The translations under genes were made by a program, and so were the position numbers. Under the pieces are notes generated by a model, which was not told the origin of the DNA, searched no databases, and saw only the letters and a list, made by a program, of their open reading frames with translations. 64,000 nucleotides of DNA from Trichoderma breve (Eukaryota; Ascomycota; Sordariomycetes; Hypocreales; Hypocreaceae). The stretch is taken from NCBI RefSeq assembly GCF_028502605.1, contig NW_026611593.1, positions 1,426,001-1,490,000 on the forward strand, in the 5' to 3' direction. This document shows positions 46,562 to 56,741 of this stretch, in pieces. How positions within the stretch are numbered: the stretch's first letter is position 1; each line of letters starts with the position of its first letter.

Positions 46562-47325
46562 AGATAGACTGCCTCTTAATCTGTCCGACGGGTTCGGAAC
46601 TAAAACTATTTTCTTTTCAACCGCGATTTGCATCATGAACTACGATACATACACGTAAAGGCGCAAGGATGAGCTGATAGGGACAGCCGTGGGATCTGAT
46701 CTGTACTACTAAGGAAATATACCCAAATATCATGACTCGGTTCGAGGGATAGGTATTAGGATAATTGAAGATGAAAGATGAACCAAGTTTGATGCATTGT
46801 GTTTATCGTGAAAGGGTTTAATAAGACAACAAAACACGTCTTCACTCATCGGTTACAACGCAATGCGATCTCAATACTTGCACAACAACATTAAAGCCAA
46901 TATACTAATCCATTCAATAAATGCGGGGGTCACATCTCTTGATTTTAACCTTTGCATGAATTGTCAGCGCTAACATCCAGCAGACGAATGAGGGAAATGC
47001 GGCGCTTTTGCCGCACAATGATTTGTCACCGTTGCAGACTCCGATTCCGTTGAGCCAATCTTGGTGCGTATGGAATCTGCAATGTGAGGAGGTCAAGTGA
47101 GGCGATTGTCTAGTCGGGCGTCTGCCTTTCTAGAAATCTCGAGTCGTTGCTCTCAAAGTTTCAACCCCTCAAACTCACTCTTCTTCTTTCTCATGATCTT
47201 AGCTGCCATGACAAGGCATGCTACTCAGCCAGATCATCTCGTATAACCTCTCACAGCTGCTCTTCTTGCCAAACGCCCCTCTCAGCGTATTCACCACCAA
47301 CGCATCCATCGTAGTCGACGCCACA
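46562..47325. other. intergenic region upstream of the fusion flavoprotein gene
   Basis: 764 bp between the channel gene and the chosen start of the next gene. It includes an in-frame upstream ATG at 47218, which would add 36 mainly hydrophobic residues if used. Nothing else seen. Confidence 0.4.
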
Positions 47326-49229
47326 ATGCCGTCTCTCGTGTCCACGTGGCACCCGGGCGAGGTCGCCATGCATCGTGAGCTGCGGACGCCTCGCTTCGAG
47401 AACCCTACGTCGGCTGGATGCCCGATGCCGTATGCTGTAAGAGTGATGCACTCACAGCTCGTTGCGCTTGGTACCCTGGACGATGAGGGCAGACCGTGGA
47501 CGACCATCTGGGGTGGAGAGAGAGGCTTTGCTAGGCCGGTAGCCGAGGGTGTTCTTGGTGTCAAGAGCGCTGTGGACAAGCAGTACGACCCTGTGTATAA
47601 CGCTTTCTGGAAGTCTTCTGATGGAAAGAATGGCGGTGCCGATGAAGAAGGCATAGTGAGGCCTGAAGGAGGCAAGATGATGTCCGGTCTGTCCATTGAC
47701 CTCGAGACTCGCGATCGCGTCAAGCTCGCAGGTCGACTCATTGCCGGCGCGGATATCAGCGGTGCGGAAAGCGAAGTACAGCTTGCATTTCATGTGCAGG
47801 AAAGCCTTGGCAACTGCCCCAAGTATATCAATAAGAAGGCTCTTGAGAAGACGGTGCCTCAGCCTGAATTAGTACTCGGAGGACCCGGAGGGATATTACC
47901 TCCCGAAGCAATTGCTTTGATTGAAAAGGCAGACATGTTCTTTCTATCGAGCACCAATGGAGAGAGCATGGACACTAATCACAGAGGTGGACCGAGGGGG
48001 TTTATCAGAGTATTGAAGAATGACGAGGATGGGGTTGAGCTAGTATATCCAGAGTGTAAGTCTTTTACCCTTCACGTTCAATATGAATGAGAACTAACAA
48101 GAGTGTGACAACAACAGACTCAGGAAACAGGTTATACCAATCACTAGGAAATCTCAAAGTGAATCCCCTCATTGGCGTCGTCATCCCCGACTACGACACA
48201 TCCGACGCCCTCTATCTCACCGGCCAATCCGCCATCCTCCTCGGCAAGCAAGCCTCCGACCTCATCTCCCGCTCCAACGTAGCCGTCAAAATTACAATCT
48301 CCGCTTCCCACCTCGTCAAATCCAGCCTCCCCTTCCGCGGAACCCCCAATGAACCATCTCCATACAACCCTCCCGTACGATATCTCCTCTCCGAGAAAGC
48401 ACCGGCTCTGGCTCCCACAGACCGCCCCGACGTCAACGCCACTCTCGTCTCAAGGGACATTCTCACACCTACAATCGCCGTCTTCACATTCAAGCTCGAA
48501 ACGAGAGACGTACAGGGCCTTCCCCAATGGCAGCCGGGCCACCACGTCACCATCAACTTCGAAATGGAAGTCAGCGGCGGCTACGCCCACATGAACGACC
48601 AAGACCCTCAAAGTCTCAACGACGACTACGTCCGCACATTCACCGTCTCCAGCCCTCCCAATTCTCTCCCCCAAAAGGATAATTTCCAAATCACCGCGCG
48701 TCTCCATGGTCCAGTGACGAATTTCCTCTGGAAGCATAATCTCCGCGTCCCCCTCGATCCCTCTGTCATGGGCTTCGGCGGCAAGGAATCCTTTGCGCTA
48801 CCCGTTTCCACAACCACCGCCACGCCATTCAAGGAACCAATCTATATTGCCGGAGGCGTAGGCATCACACCTATTCTCGCACAAGCACAGGCCGTCCTCG
48901 ACGCTTCTGTGCCATTGAAGTTGCTATGGACACTGCGCGGCGAAGATCTTCCTCTTGCGATCCATACTTTCGATAAAATCCCTGGTTTGGCAGAGAAGAC
49001 TACTCTATTCGCTACGGGGTCGCTTTCTGAGGAAGATACGGAGAAGATGCTTGAGAAGATTCGTGAACGGGGGGCGACGGTGCACGATCGACGGATCAAA
49101 GCTGATGATGTGGGGGAGATGAAGAATGGAGGGAAGAAGTTCTATCTTTGTACGGGACCGGGCCTTTTGACGTCGTTGAGGGGTTGGTTGGAGGGCGAAG
49201 ACGTGGTTTGGGAGGATTTTGGATATTAA
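47326..49229 (+). CDS. PPOX-like and ferredoxin-reductase-like fusion flavoprotein
   Basis: A 613-residue protein from exons 47326-48055 and 48118-49229; the 62-nt intron has a GTAAGT donor and ACTAAC branch site. The N-terminal half is like the pyridoxamine 5'-phosphate-oxidase split barrel: LVALGTLDDEGRPWTTIWGG, GADISGAESEVQLAFHV, MFFLSSTNGESMDTNHRGGP and LGNLKVNPLIGVVIPDYDT. The C-terminal half is a ferredoxin-reductase-type module: WQPGHHVTINFEM, RTFTVSSPP (FAD binding), IYIAGGVGITPILAQAQ (NAD(P)H binding) and FYLCTGPGLLTSL. No [2Fe-2S] cysteine cluster follows. Such proteins are predicted NAD(P)H-driven flavin oxidoreductases; substrate unknown. I chose the ATG at 47326 because the better Kozak context (CACAATGCC) and the family-like start lie there; an in-frame ATG at 47218 would give 649 residues. 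Confidence 0.85.
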
Positions 49230-51085
49230 ATAGATTGGGATGTAGGGAAAAGCTTAGTGCTGTTCTTCAGAATACCTTTTTTTTTTTCCTTTTTTTTTTT
49301 TTTTTTTTTTTCACAACATTATTGAACAATTACAACTCTCACTGCCGTTACTGGATGGAGCGTAGATGCTAATCAAGCTCTAACTCGTCTGTATAGTTGT
49401 AGAATCATCTTGCCCGTCATAAGAAAGTGCCTAATGCCCTTTTTATTATTGATTCGCTCGTTGTAGCTCTCTGTAAGGGGGTGGAAGATATATCTCGATC
49501 GCTTCGTCGTAGTAGCGGACGGTATGCAATTAAATGATCGTCTAGTATCAGGGGAATGTCAGCATGTATCTGCAAAGGCCGAGTAATTTGCTTCAATAGA
49601 TGTAAATAGGGAGGGATCACTGTTGAAATTGGCCCATGGAAAGCCTCTGCGTAGATGGCTGGAAGAATAAACGAGGAATTGTGGTAATAAGATAGCTGTG
49701 GGAATGAGAAGGAATAGAGAGTTCTCCTGTTGGACAGATATTGTTAAGGTACCGAGAGTTCCGGGCCACCATATCACGGCAGGCCGCTCCAACAAATGAG
49801 AGAGGACGATGTGATCAACATTCCACGTTATCAAATTTCTCGATAGTTTTATAATGCTTGTGGGCGAGCCCAACAGCTCCCGTCAGGGTAAATTAAGAGT
49901 GACTTCGATGACCGGGTTGTGATTTCACCTTGTGGTTATGAAGACAAACGGCAATGGTAGTAGGATAAATAAGGCTAAAATGATGATAAATCGTAAGAAG
50001 GAATAGAAAGGGTCTAGACTGGGCTAAGAGAAAAAGGCGAATGAATCTAATCTATCTACCGAGGAAGCTAAACGATTAAGATGATTGTTGGCTTGCATAG
50101 GAGAACCTGACTTAGCATGGGGAAGACCCTCTTGATGCTGACCACTGTGGAGAAGCCTCATGAATCCTTCTACATGATTACGGCTGTAGGAGTAGCATCG
50201 CGATGAGGGAAATATGTATCTCTGTGGTGTGTTTACAAACATAGGCTCGAGTAATTGTGGTATTAATTATTAAACATGACTCACTGAAGATACTGCTTTA
50301 CTTTCTCAAAAACAGCAGTCCCAACCCACAGCGAGTGTATGTCAGAAAGGGAAATAAAGTCTTTGCCACCTAGCACAGAACACATTTGGAGCTTGTCGTA
50401 GATACATCTACTAATGCCGAGGAATGGATAGCTGCTCACCGTCTCACTGGCGGAAGTGGTACAATAAAATTACGCCTTCTTAGGACCATCAAATACGCTC
50501 ATGCAGGGAGATTTAAAATGACTTGAAACAGGTCATTAGAGGGGCCGTTGATACCGATTGTCTCTTTGTGGCATCTTCCCCGTATGGCTTGTTTTCAACA
50601 ACGAGGCTTTATCAGCTTTGACCGCCGTAGCGACCCGAAGAAGCATCATCTTGACTGCATATACGCGTATTTCTTGGTGCAGTCGCTAACCAATACGAGC
50701 CGCACTTACTAGAGTCTTGGAATCTTTCGTCGATTTTTAAAATAATGAAGCAATTGATTGGACGACACCTGGTTCGGCATTGAAGGAGCTGATGTGGGTG
50801 TTGGTGAATACGCGTATATGCGGGTGCCGCATTCGTATTCGGAAGGGCGCCTGTGCTTGACTTGACACAACGGCTGGGTAACGTTATCCGGCTATGTGTA
50901 GATCTAGATGGTTGATAATGTAAGCAGGTAGATATCTAGAGGATGGAAGCGAATGTCTACAAGTATAAGAGACTGCACTTCTGTTTGTTCTGATTCCATC
51001 ATACTCAGGCCTTCTATTCAATACCATTCTCTCTTTAGAACCTTCCATCCTTCTTCATTTACCAATTCCAAAAACACCCGCCAAA
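49230..51085. other. intergenic region with long poly-T tracts
   Basis: 1.86 kb without a gene. It starts with T11-CC-T22 (49277-49311) just after the flavoprotein stop. Frames at 49417-50242 have no recognisable protein. The right end is the promoter of the sterol methyltransferase gene. Confidence 0.5.
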
Positions 51086-52379
51086 ATGGTCAACTCAACA
51101 AGTCAGGCTCTTCTTCCGGCCGACCAGGCCAGAAACATGGCCTTTGACAAGATTTTGCACAAAAACTCGTCAAATTCTCAGGGCGGTCTTCGAGCCATGA
51201 TCAACAAAGACAACGAAGCACACAAAGCAGCCGTCGTTGAATACTTTCAACACTGGGATGACAAAAAGGCCGAAGACGAGACTGAAGCTGTTCGACAATC
51301 TCGAGTCATTGATTATGCAAGCTTGACAAGACAGTATGGAGGCATCTTTCTTTACATCTTCTCCTACTATAGATAGCAGGTTACTAACTTGGGGCACACT
51401 GACAGATACTACAACTTGGCGACCGACCTTTACGAATATGGCTGGGGCGAGGCATTCCACTTTTGTAGATTTGCCTATGGAGAGGCCTTCAAGTCAGCCG
51501 TGAACCGACATGAACATCATCTGGCAAGCAGCATTGGCATCAAGCCTGGAATGCGGGTGTTGGATGTCGGATGTGGTGTTGGCGGACCGGCACGAGAAAT
51601 CGTCAAGTTTACCGGATGCCACGTCACCGGCTTAAACATCAACAACTACCAAATCAGCCGAGCCAAGCAGTACGCTGTAAAGGAAGGGCTTACACACAAG
51701 CTGGATTTTGTTCAGGGAGATTTCATGGTTAGTATTTTAATTTCTACATTAATCAGATGGAGTCAACTTGAACTAACGCAAACCACGACAGAACTTGCCG
51801 TTCCCCGACGACTCGTTCGACGCCGTATACGTAATCGAAGCTACAGTCCACGCGCCGTCGCTGGAGAGTGCCTACAGAGAAATCTTCCGTGTCCTCAAGC
51901 CAGGAGGCGTCTTTGGCGTCTATGAATGGTTCATGACGGACGCCTACAACAACGATGATTTGACTCACCGTCAAATCCGTCTCGACATTGAGCAAGGCGA
52001 CGGCATTGCCCAGATGCTCAAAGTCGAGGACGGCCTCGCCGCCATTCAAGCTGCAGGCTTCACACTTGAAACCCACTACGACCTCGCTGAGGACGACAGC
52101 AATGATACAAGTGTTGCTCCGTGGTATTGGCCTCTGGGAACAGATCTTCGTTATGCCCAGTCACTTTCGGACGTGCTGACTGTCTTGAGAATGAACCGGT
52201 TTGGCAGAGTGGTATCTCATGCTTTCATCTCTGTTCTGGAGTTGCTTCAGATTGCTCCTGCAGGTACCGGAAAGACGGCTGAGAGTCTTGCAAAGGCAGC
52301 TGATGCGTTGGTTGAGGGAGGAAAGAAAAAGTTGTTTACGCCGATGTATCTCATGGTTGGCCGCAAGCCTGAATTTTAA
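51086..52379 (+). CDS. erg6: sterol 24-C-methyltransferase (Erg6 type)
   Basis: A 385-residue enzyme from exons 51086-51333, 51406-51727 and 51792-52379. The first intron splits the Gln codon of the conserved [17 protein letters not shown] segment. Erg6 transfers a methyl group from S-adenosylmethionine to C-24 of zymosterol or lanosterol-type sterols in ergosterol synthesis, at the ER and lipid droplets. Visible motifs: the sterol-binding [21 protein letters not shown] motif [15 protein letters not shown], the [11 protein letters not shown] segment, VIEATVHAP and [13 protein letters not shown]. Length is typical (about 376-385). Its surroundings (two HET genes, a Zn2Cys6 regulator) are not a normal ergosterol context, and several positions differ from the standard protein (for example GLNINNYQ for GLNNNDYQ). 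It may therefore be an extra paralogue for a special sterol or triterpenoid; whether a canonical copy exists elsewhere cannot be seen here. Confidence 0.92.
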
Positions 52380-52967
52380 TTTATTTGCTAAAAGGTTGGA
52401 TAGTATCGTTATGTTTGCTCAAAATATGTTTATTAATTGACAATTTTATTTTCGCAACTGTACGTTCATAACTGTCGAGTGCCGTCGATTGAGACTTTAT
52501 AGTACTGCGACCCCCAAAGCAACGTAACTCATGAGAGTGTGATAATCGTTAACCATTGGAACGTGGTGTAAATGAACATTAATCGCAAAATTTGTATAGC
52601 AGAGCTGTGTAACTTTCTTCAGCTCCGTGCTACCAAGGATCGCCAATCGTATCAACTTACAAGCGCACATGACTTGGCATCTCGTTTTAGATTAACCCCT
52701 TGCCTATTTTTCCTAGCGCGGACGCGTGCCTAATTGCGCGTTCTATTTCAGACCAAACTTCAATTTTTGCGGTCACTTCACATCTCATAACTGTTGCTAC
52801 CAGATTGCTGTATGGCAGATTGGTAGCAAAAAACATTGGAACCCCACGTATAAGCCAAGAGTCCCCACGATACATGTGCCTACCGTGGCTCTTTTCGCAT
52901 AGCTACATGAGCGCAACACCATTATTTTCTAACAATCAGTCTCCATCAGCCAGCATTACCCGACACC
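52380..52967. promoter_or_regulatory. intergenic/promoter region of the HET-ankyrin gene
   Basis: 588 bp between two genes on the same strand. It holds the 3' end of the methyltransferase transcript and the promoter of the HET gene. No clear TATA box seen. Confidence 0.4.
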
Positions 52968-54950
52968 ATGCGTTTGTTAAAGACTGATACGCTTGAGTTT
53001 CGATATTTCGACTATGGCAACATTCCGCAGTACGCCATCTTGTCACATCGATGGGGCAGCGAAGAGCTTACTCTCCAGGAGATGGAAGCCGGCGTGACTA
53101 ATAAGCAAGGTTACAAAAAAGTGCAGCAGTTCTGCTCAAGGGCCAAAGCCGACGGGTTCGATTATGGCTGGGTTGACACGTGTTGTATAAATAAGACGAG
53201 CAGCGCAGAGCTATCAGAGGCCATCAATTCCATGTACCTCTGGTACTATCAAGCTGAGAGGTGCTATGCCTATCTTGTGGATGTCCCATCAAAGTCCAAA
53301 ATTGAAGATAGTGAGTGGTTTGCCAGAGGATGGACTCTGCAAGAGCTTGTTGCGCCCTCAGAGGTTTACTTTGTTGATGAGCATTGGAATGATCTGGGAA
53401 CCAAAAGGGACCTGCAACAAGTCGTGTCGAAATGCACTGGTATACCCATAAACATCCTCTCGGGCGATGACGATTTGGAAACAGCCAGCATAGCACAGAG
53501 AATGTCATGGGCTGCTAACAGAAAGACACAGAGGCTCGAAGATCGGGCTTACAGTTTGATGGGGATCTTTGGCATCAACATGCCCTTGCTTTATGGAGAA
53601 GGTGAGCGAGCCTTCATTAGGCTCCAAGAGGAGATTATGAAAGTCTCGGATGATCATAGCATTTTTGCATGGGAGTCCTCCGACAGTCGTGGCGGAATAT
53701 TGGCAACTTCTCCCGAGGCGTTCAAAGGCTCCAAGAACATCATTCCGTTCAATCACTTCAATGATTCCAACGATTCTTCGACCGTAAGTAGTCGAGGAGT
53801 CCATTTAAGTGCTCGATTTATGGGTAGGGGGCCTCGTGGATTGGGTGTCGCGATTCTTCATTGCAAACAGCAAGGCGTAGAAGATAGGCCGATTGCCATC
53901 TATGTCAGAGACTTATTTGGCACAATGCAGACATTTGAAAGAGTCAGAAGCGAAAAGCTGGAACAGCTTGATCTAAGAAAATTCAGATCCTTACAGTATC
54001 CAATAAGAAAGCTATGCGTCCAAACGGGGAGAATGACGCCTACTCGGAGATCCAAGAACATTGGGAAAGATGGGAGTACTACCCAGTACGACGTTTACGA
54101 CAATGACACCTTGGAGCACCTAATAAGTCTCTCGGATCCAAAAGCTTTGTTACGCGCAGCCGAATCCGGATTTGAAGACCGTGTATGGCTGTTACTGACA
54201 CGAGATGACATTATGATCGATTGGATGGATGAACATAAGGAGTATGCCTTATTACGCGCAATAGATGGAGGTCATGAGAATATCGTCAAGATACTACTTG
54301 CTCGTGGCGCCAATTCTGGGTATATTGCCGGCACGTTTAGGACACCTTTATTATTTGCAGTCCAAAGGGGACACAAGTCCATGGTCAAGTTACTACTTGA
54401 TAATGGGGCCAAAGTCGACTTCAAAGATGAAAAGCTTGTGGAGACACCGTTGCTAACAGCGGCCGAAAAGGGGCTTGAGGATATTGTTGAACTTTTGCTG
54501 GATAAAGGCGCCGACGTCAACTCTTTTGATCGGCCCAATGATACGCCGTTAGGGGTAGCTTCTAGGGCAGGACATTATGGTACGGTCAAGCTGTTGCTTG
54601 ATAACGGCGCCAGAGTTGACTTGACACATTACCGCTACAAACACACGCCGCTACAAGAAGCTGCCGCCTGGGGACACGAGAGCGTTGTCGAGCTGCTGCT
54701 GGATCGGGGCGCCGATATTAATGCACGAGACCCCAGGGGCCGATCGCCACTCCACTTGGCCTCTTCAAGTGGACATGAAAATATTGTTAGGCTACTCTTT
54801 GAAAGGGGAGCCGAGGTCGATGACAAAGTTCGGATACCGCCCTCGGGAGACAAGACTGTTAATGAGGTATTGCAAGTTAGAGGTGCTGAGGCTGAGCCCA
54901 AAGAAAAGAAATCAGGAAACTTTTCCATTAACCTCTTCAAGAAGACTTGA
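52968..54950 (+). CDS. HET domain - ankyrin repeat protein
   Basis: A single-exon, 660-residue protein. Residues 23-150 are a HET (heterokaryon incompatibility) domain: AILSHRWGSEELTL, GFDYGWVDTCCINKTSSAEL, AINSMYLWYYQAERCYAYL and RGWTLQELVAP. It is followed by the usual extension (MSWAANRKTQRLEDRAYSLM, GIFGINMPLLYGEG). Residues about 388-640 contain about six ankyrin repeats, the best being TPLLTAAEKGLEDIVELLLD and SPLHLASSSGHENIVRLLFE. HET domains are TIR-like and trigger cell death when non-self is recognised; the ankyrin repeats would be the sensing or partner-binding part. There is no central NACHT domain, so this is the short two-part type. The C-terminus is basic (KEKKSGNFSINLFKKT). 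It ends 36 bp from the stop of the convergent Zn2Cys6 gene, so the 3' ends of the transcripts very likely overlap. Confidence 0.93.
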   Translation: MRLLKTDTLEFRYFDYGNIPQYAILSHRWGSEELTLQEMEAGVTNKQGYKKVQQFCSRAKADGFDYGWVDTCCINKTSSAELSEAINSMYLWYYQAERCYAYLVDVPSKSKIEDSEWFARGWTLQELVAPSEVYFVDEHWNDLGTKRDLQQVVSKCTGIPINILSGDDDLETASIAQRMSWAANRKTQRLEDRAYSLMGIFGINMPLLYGEGERAFIRLQEEIMKVSDDHSIFAWESSDSRGGILATSPEAFKGSKNIIPFNHFNDSNDSSTVSSRGVHLSARFMGRGPRGLGVAILHCKQQGVEDRPIAIYVRDLFGTMQTFERVRSEKLEQLDLRKFRSLQYPIRKLCVQTGRMTPTRRSKNIGKDGSTTQYDVYDNDTLEHLISLSDPKALLRAAESGFEDRVWLLLTRDDIMIDWMDEHKEYALLRAIDGGHENIVKILLARGANSGYIAGTFRTPLLFAVQRGHKSMVKLLLDNGAKVDFKDEKLVETPLLTAAEKGLEDIVELLLDKGADVNSFDRPNDTPLGVASRAGHYGTVKLLLDNGARVDLTHYRYKHTPLQEAAAWGHESVVELLLDRGADINARDPRGRSPLHLASSSGHENIVRLLFERGAEVDDKVRIPPSGDKTVNEVLQVRGAEAEPKEKKSGNFSINLFKKT

Positions 54951-54986
54951 AAGAGTGTTGCTAAGTTATAGCTTGCTAGATATTGC

Positions 54987-56741
54987 CTAGCTAAATGGCG
55001 GAACATATGGAGCAGATTGGATAGCAAGACGCAATTTCAGGTGATACTCAATCGGATCCTCATCGTGCAAGTCATCTTGATTCCAACACGCCTCCACAAG
55101 CTCCCGTAGCAACCTCATGTTGAAATTCCGTGGCTCCTCTCCAGCTCTGTTCAATATTTCCAAAGCCGTCATCCGCTGAGCATCATCCCTAGCCTCGCAA
55201 GATATCATAAAGACTGGCCATGGAGGGATATAAGTCAACTCGCCGCATAGCATATTGAGCCCTCTGTTCACGAGATTTTTGTGGCGAAACTCCTCGCCAG
55301 AATAGCCCAGTGCCGCTCGGTTAAGGTAGATCAAGGCGGCAATTCGATACAGTTCCGTGGTCTTGTCGCGGTTTCGAGTGAGTGCAGTCGATGGAGCATC
55401 GTATGGAGGGGACTCCATAAGACCAGCTCGTAATTTCGCTTCCAATACGTAGAGCTCCTGCATTTGTGGAGGGGAAAGATCGGTGTGGTCGACAATTTTC
55501 TGCATGAGAGCGGAGAATATAGCCGATGTGTATTCAAGGACCTTGCTATCGCACCCGAAATCGTTCTACCGTGAGTTAGCATCTGACACAAGTAAGTTAT
55601 GTGTTTGGGTCTGGCAAATATACCCGCGGAACATAAATCCGTGCAGCCACAGGATCCATTGCACACAATCTCATTCCTCGCATGGCCGCTTCCGGTTTCC
55701 AGTACACTATGCCAAACCTAGCAAAGATCTCATGGTAAGCAACCCAGTCAAAGAGGAGCGAAATATCGCCTCGGACTTCTTGGGCCAATACGCCCGAAAC
55801 AATGATTTGCTTAGCACCACATAGGTATTCAGCCCAATCTTTAGTAGTGCTAGAGATTTGAAACGTCTATTCACAGCACCGTAAATCAGTAAACAACCTA
55901 ATTTTCATTTGGGTAAAGATGCTTTTCTTACCTCGCAAAGATACAAGAGCATACTAGCCATGAGATGTTGGGCAGTCCGATGGCCAAAGTTCCCTAGGCG
56001 CAATGACTGTTGGAGATATGACAGTGCTTTTATTTTCAATACCATAGCTGCACCAGTTCGGCCTATATTTAAAGACGACAATGCCAAAATGCTGTATAAT
56101 ATCGCATTCGAGGCCGGCGTAGCGTCGTAGAAAGCGAGTCGTAGAATGTAATCGGTCAATTGGCCCAGGTTATCCAATATCAGAAGACGAGAACCCGTGT
56201 CCATAACTAGACCAATTATTAATAAATGTGCACAATCAGACCTTCTCATCTACCTACAGTACTGCAATAATCCGGATTCACTCTCGTGTATCCTCATAGA
56301 ATGGATAGAAGGAAGGGCCGGCGGAATGCTCATTTTGGCAAAAGTGAGTTCTTTTGATAGGAGTTAGCGAACAACTGCTAAAGGGGCGAAAGATTCTTAC
56401 GGTTCGATTTGGCCTCCGATAGCTCATAAAACTTTTCCACATCCCAACTAGTCATATTGAGAAAAAGACTGTGCTGATACAGCGCGGCGAGTATATGCTT
56501 TTTTTGCTTTGCGGTCGATTTAAGCTCAACAGCTCGCCGTTTATCTCCGCTCCGGGGCCATGAGAGCCTCATGCCGTACCCCTGACACTGCACATCCTTA
56601 TACCGGCAATTGGCGCATGTCGGGAGTGCTCGATCACATTTAATTTTGCGATCTACCGATTTCTTAGCCTGTGATGAATCTTGAAGGTAAGGAGCCGATT
56701 GGCTATCTACCTCGACAAGTCCAGCATCCTTTAAGAGCCAT
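54987..56741 (-). CDS. Zn2Cys6 transcription factor (fungal TF-2 type)
   Basis: A 490-residue protein from six exons: 56711-56741, 56401-56652, 56258-56350, 55932-56206, 55624-55866 and 54987-55565. Exon 1 is only 31 nt and encodes the first two zinc cysteines; joined to exon 2 it gives CWTCRDRKIKC and CANCRYKDVQC, with Cys at 6, 9, 16, 23, 26 and 33. The segment GYGMRLSW that follows is typical of factors carrying the fungal-specific transcription factor domain 2. The C-terminal regulatory region has the expected long helices (LLYLCE-TFQISSTTKDWAEYLCGAKQ, LLFDWVAYHEIFARF). The introns of 50-65 nt were read from splice signals. The protein should bind DNA as a dimer at CGG-type sites; targets are unknown, but neighbouring genes (Erg6-like, HET genes, glo1) are natural candidates. 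An open frame reaching 56812 bypasses the first intron and loses two zinc ligands, so it is not the functional form. Confidence 0.85.
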
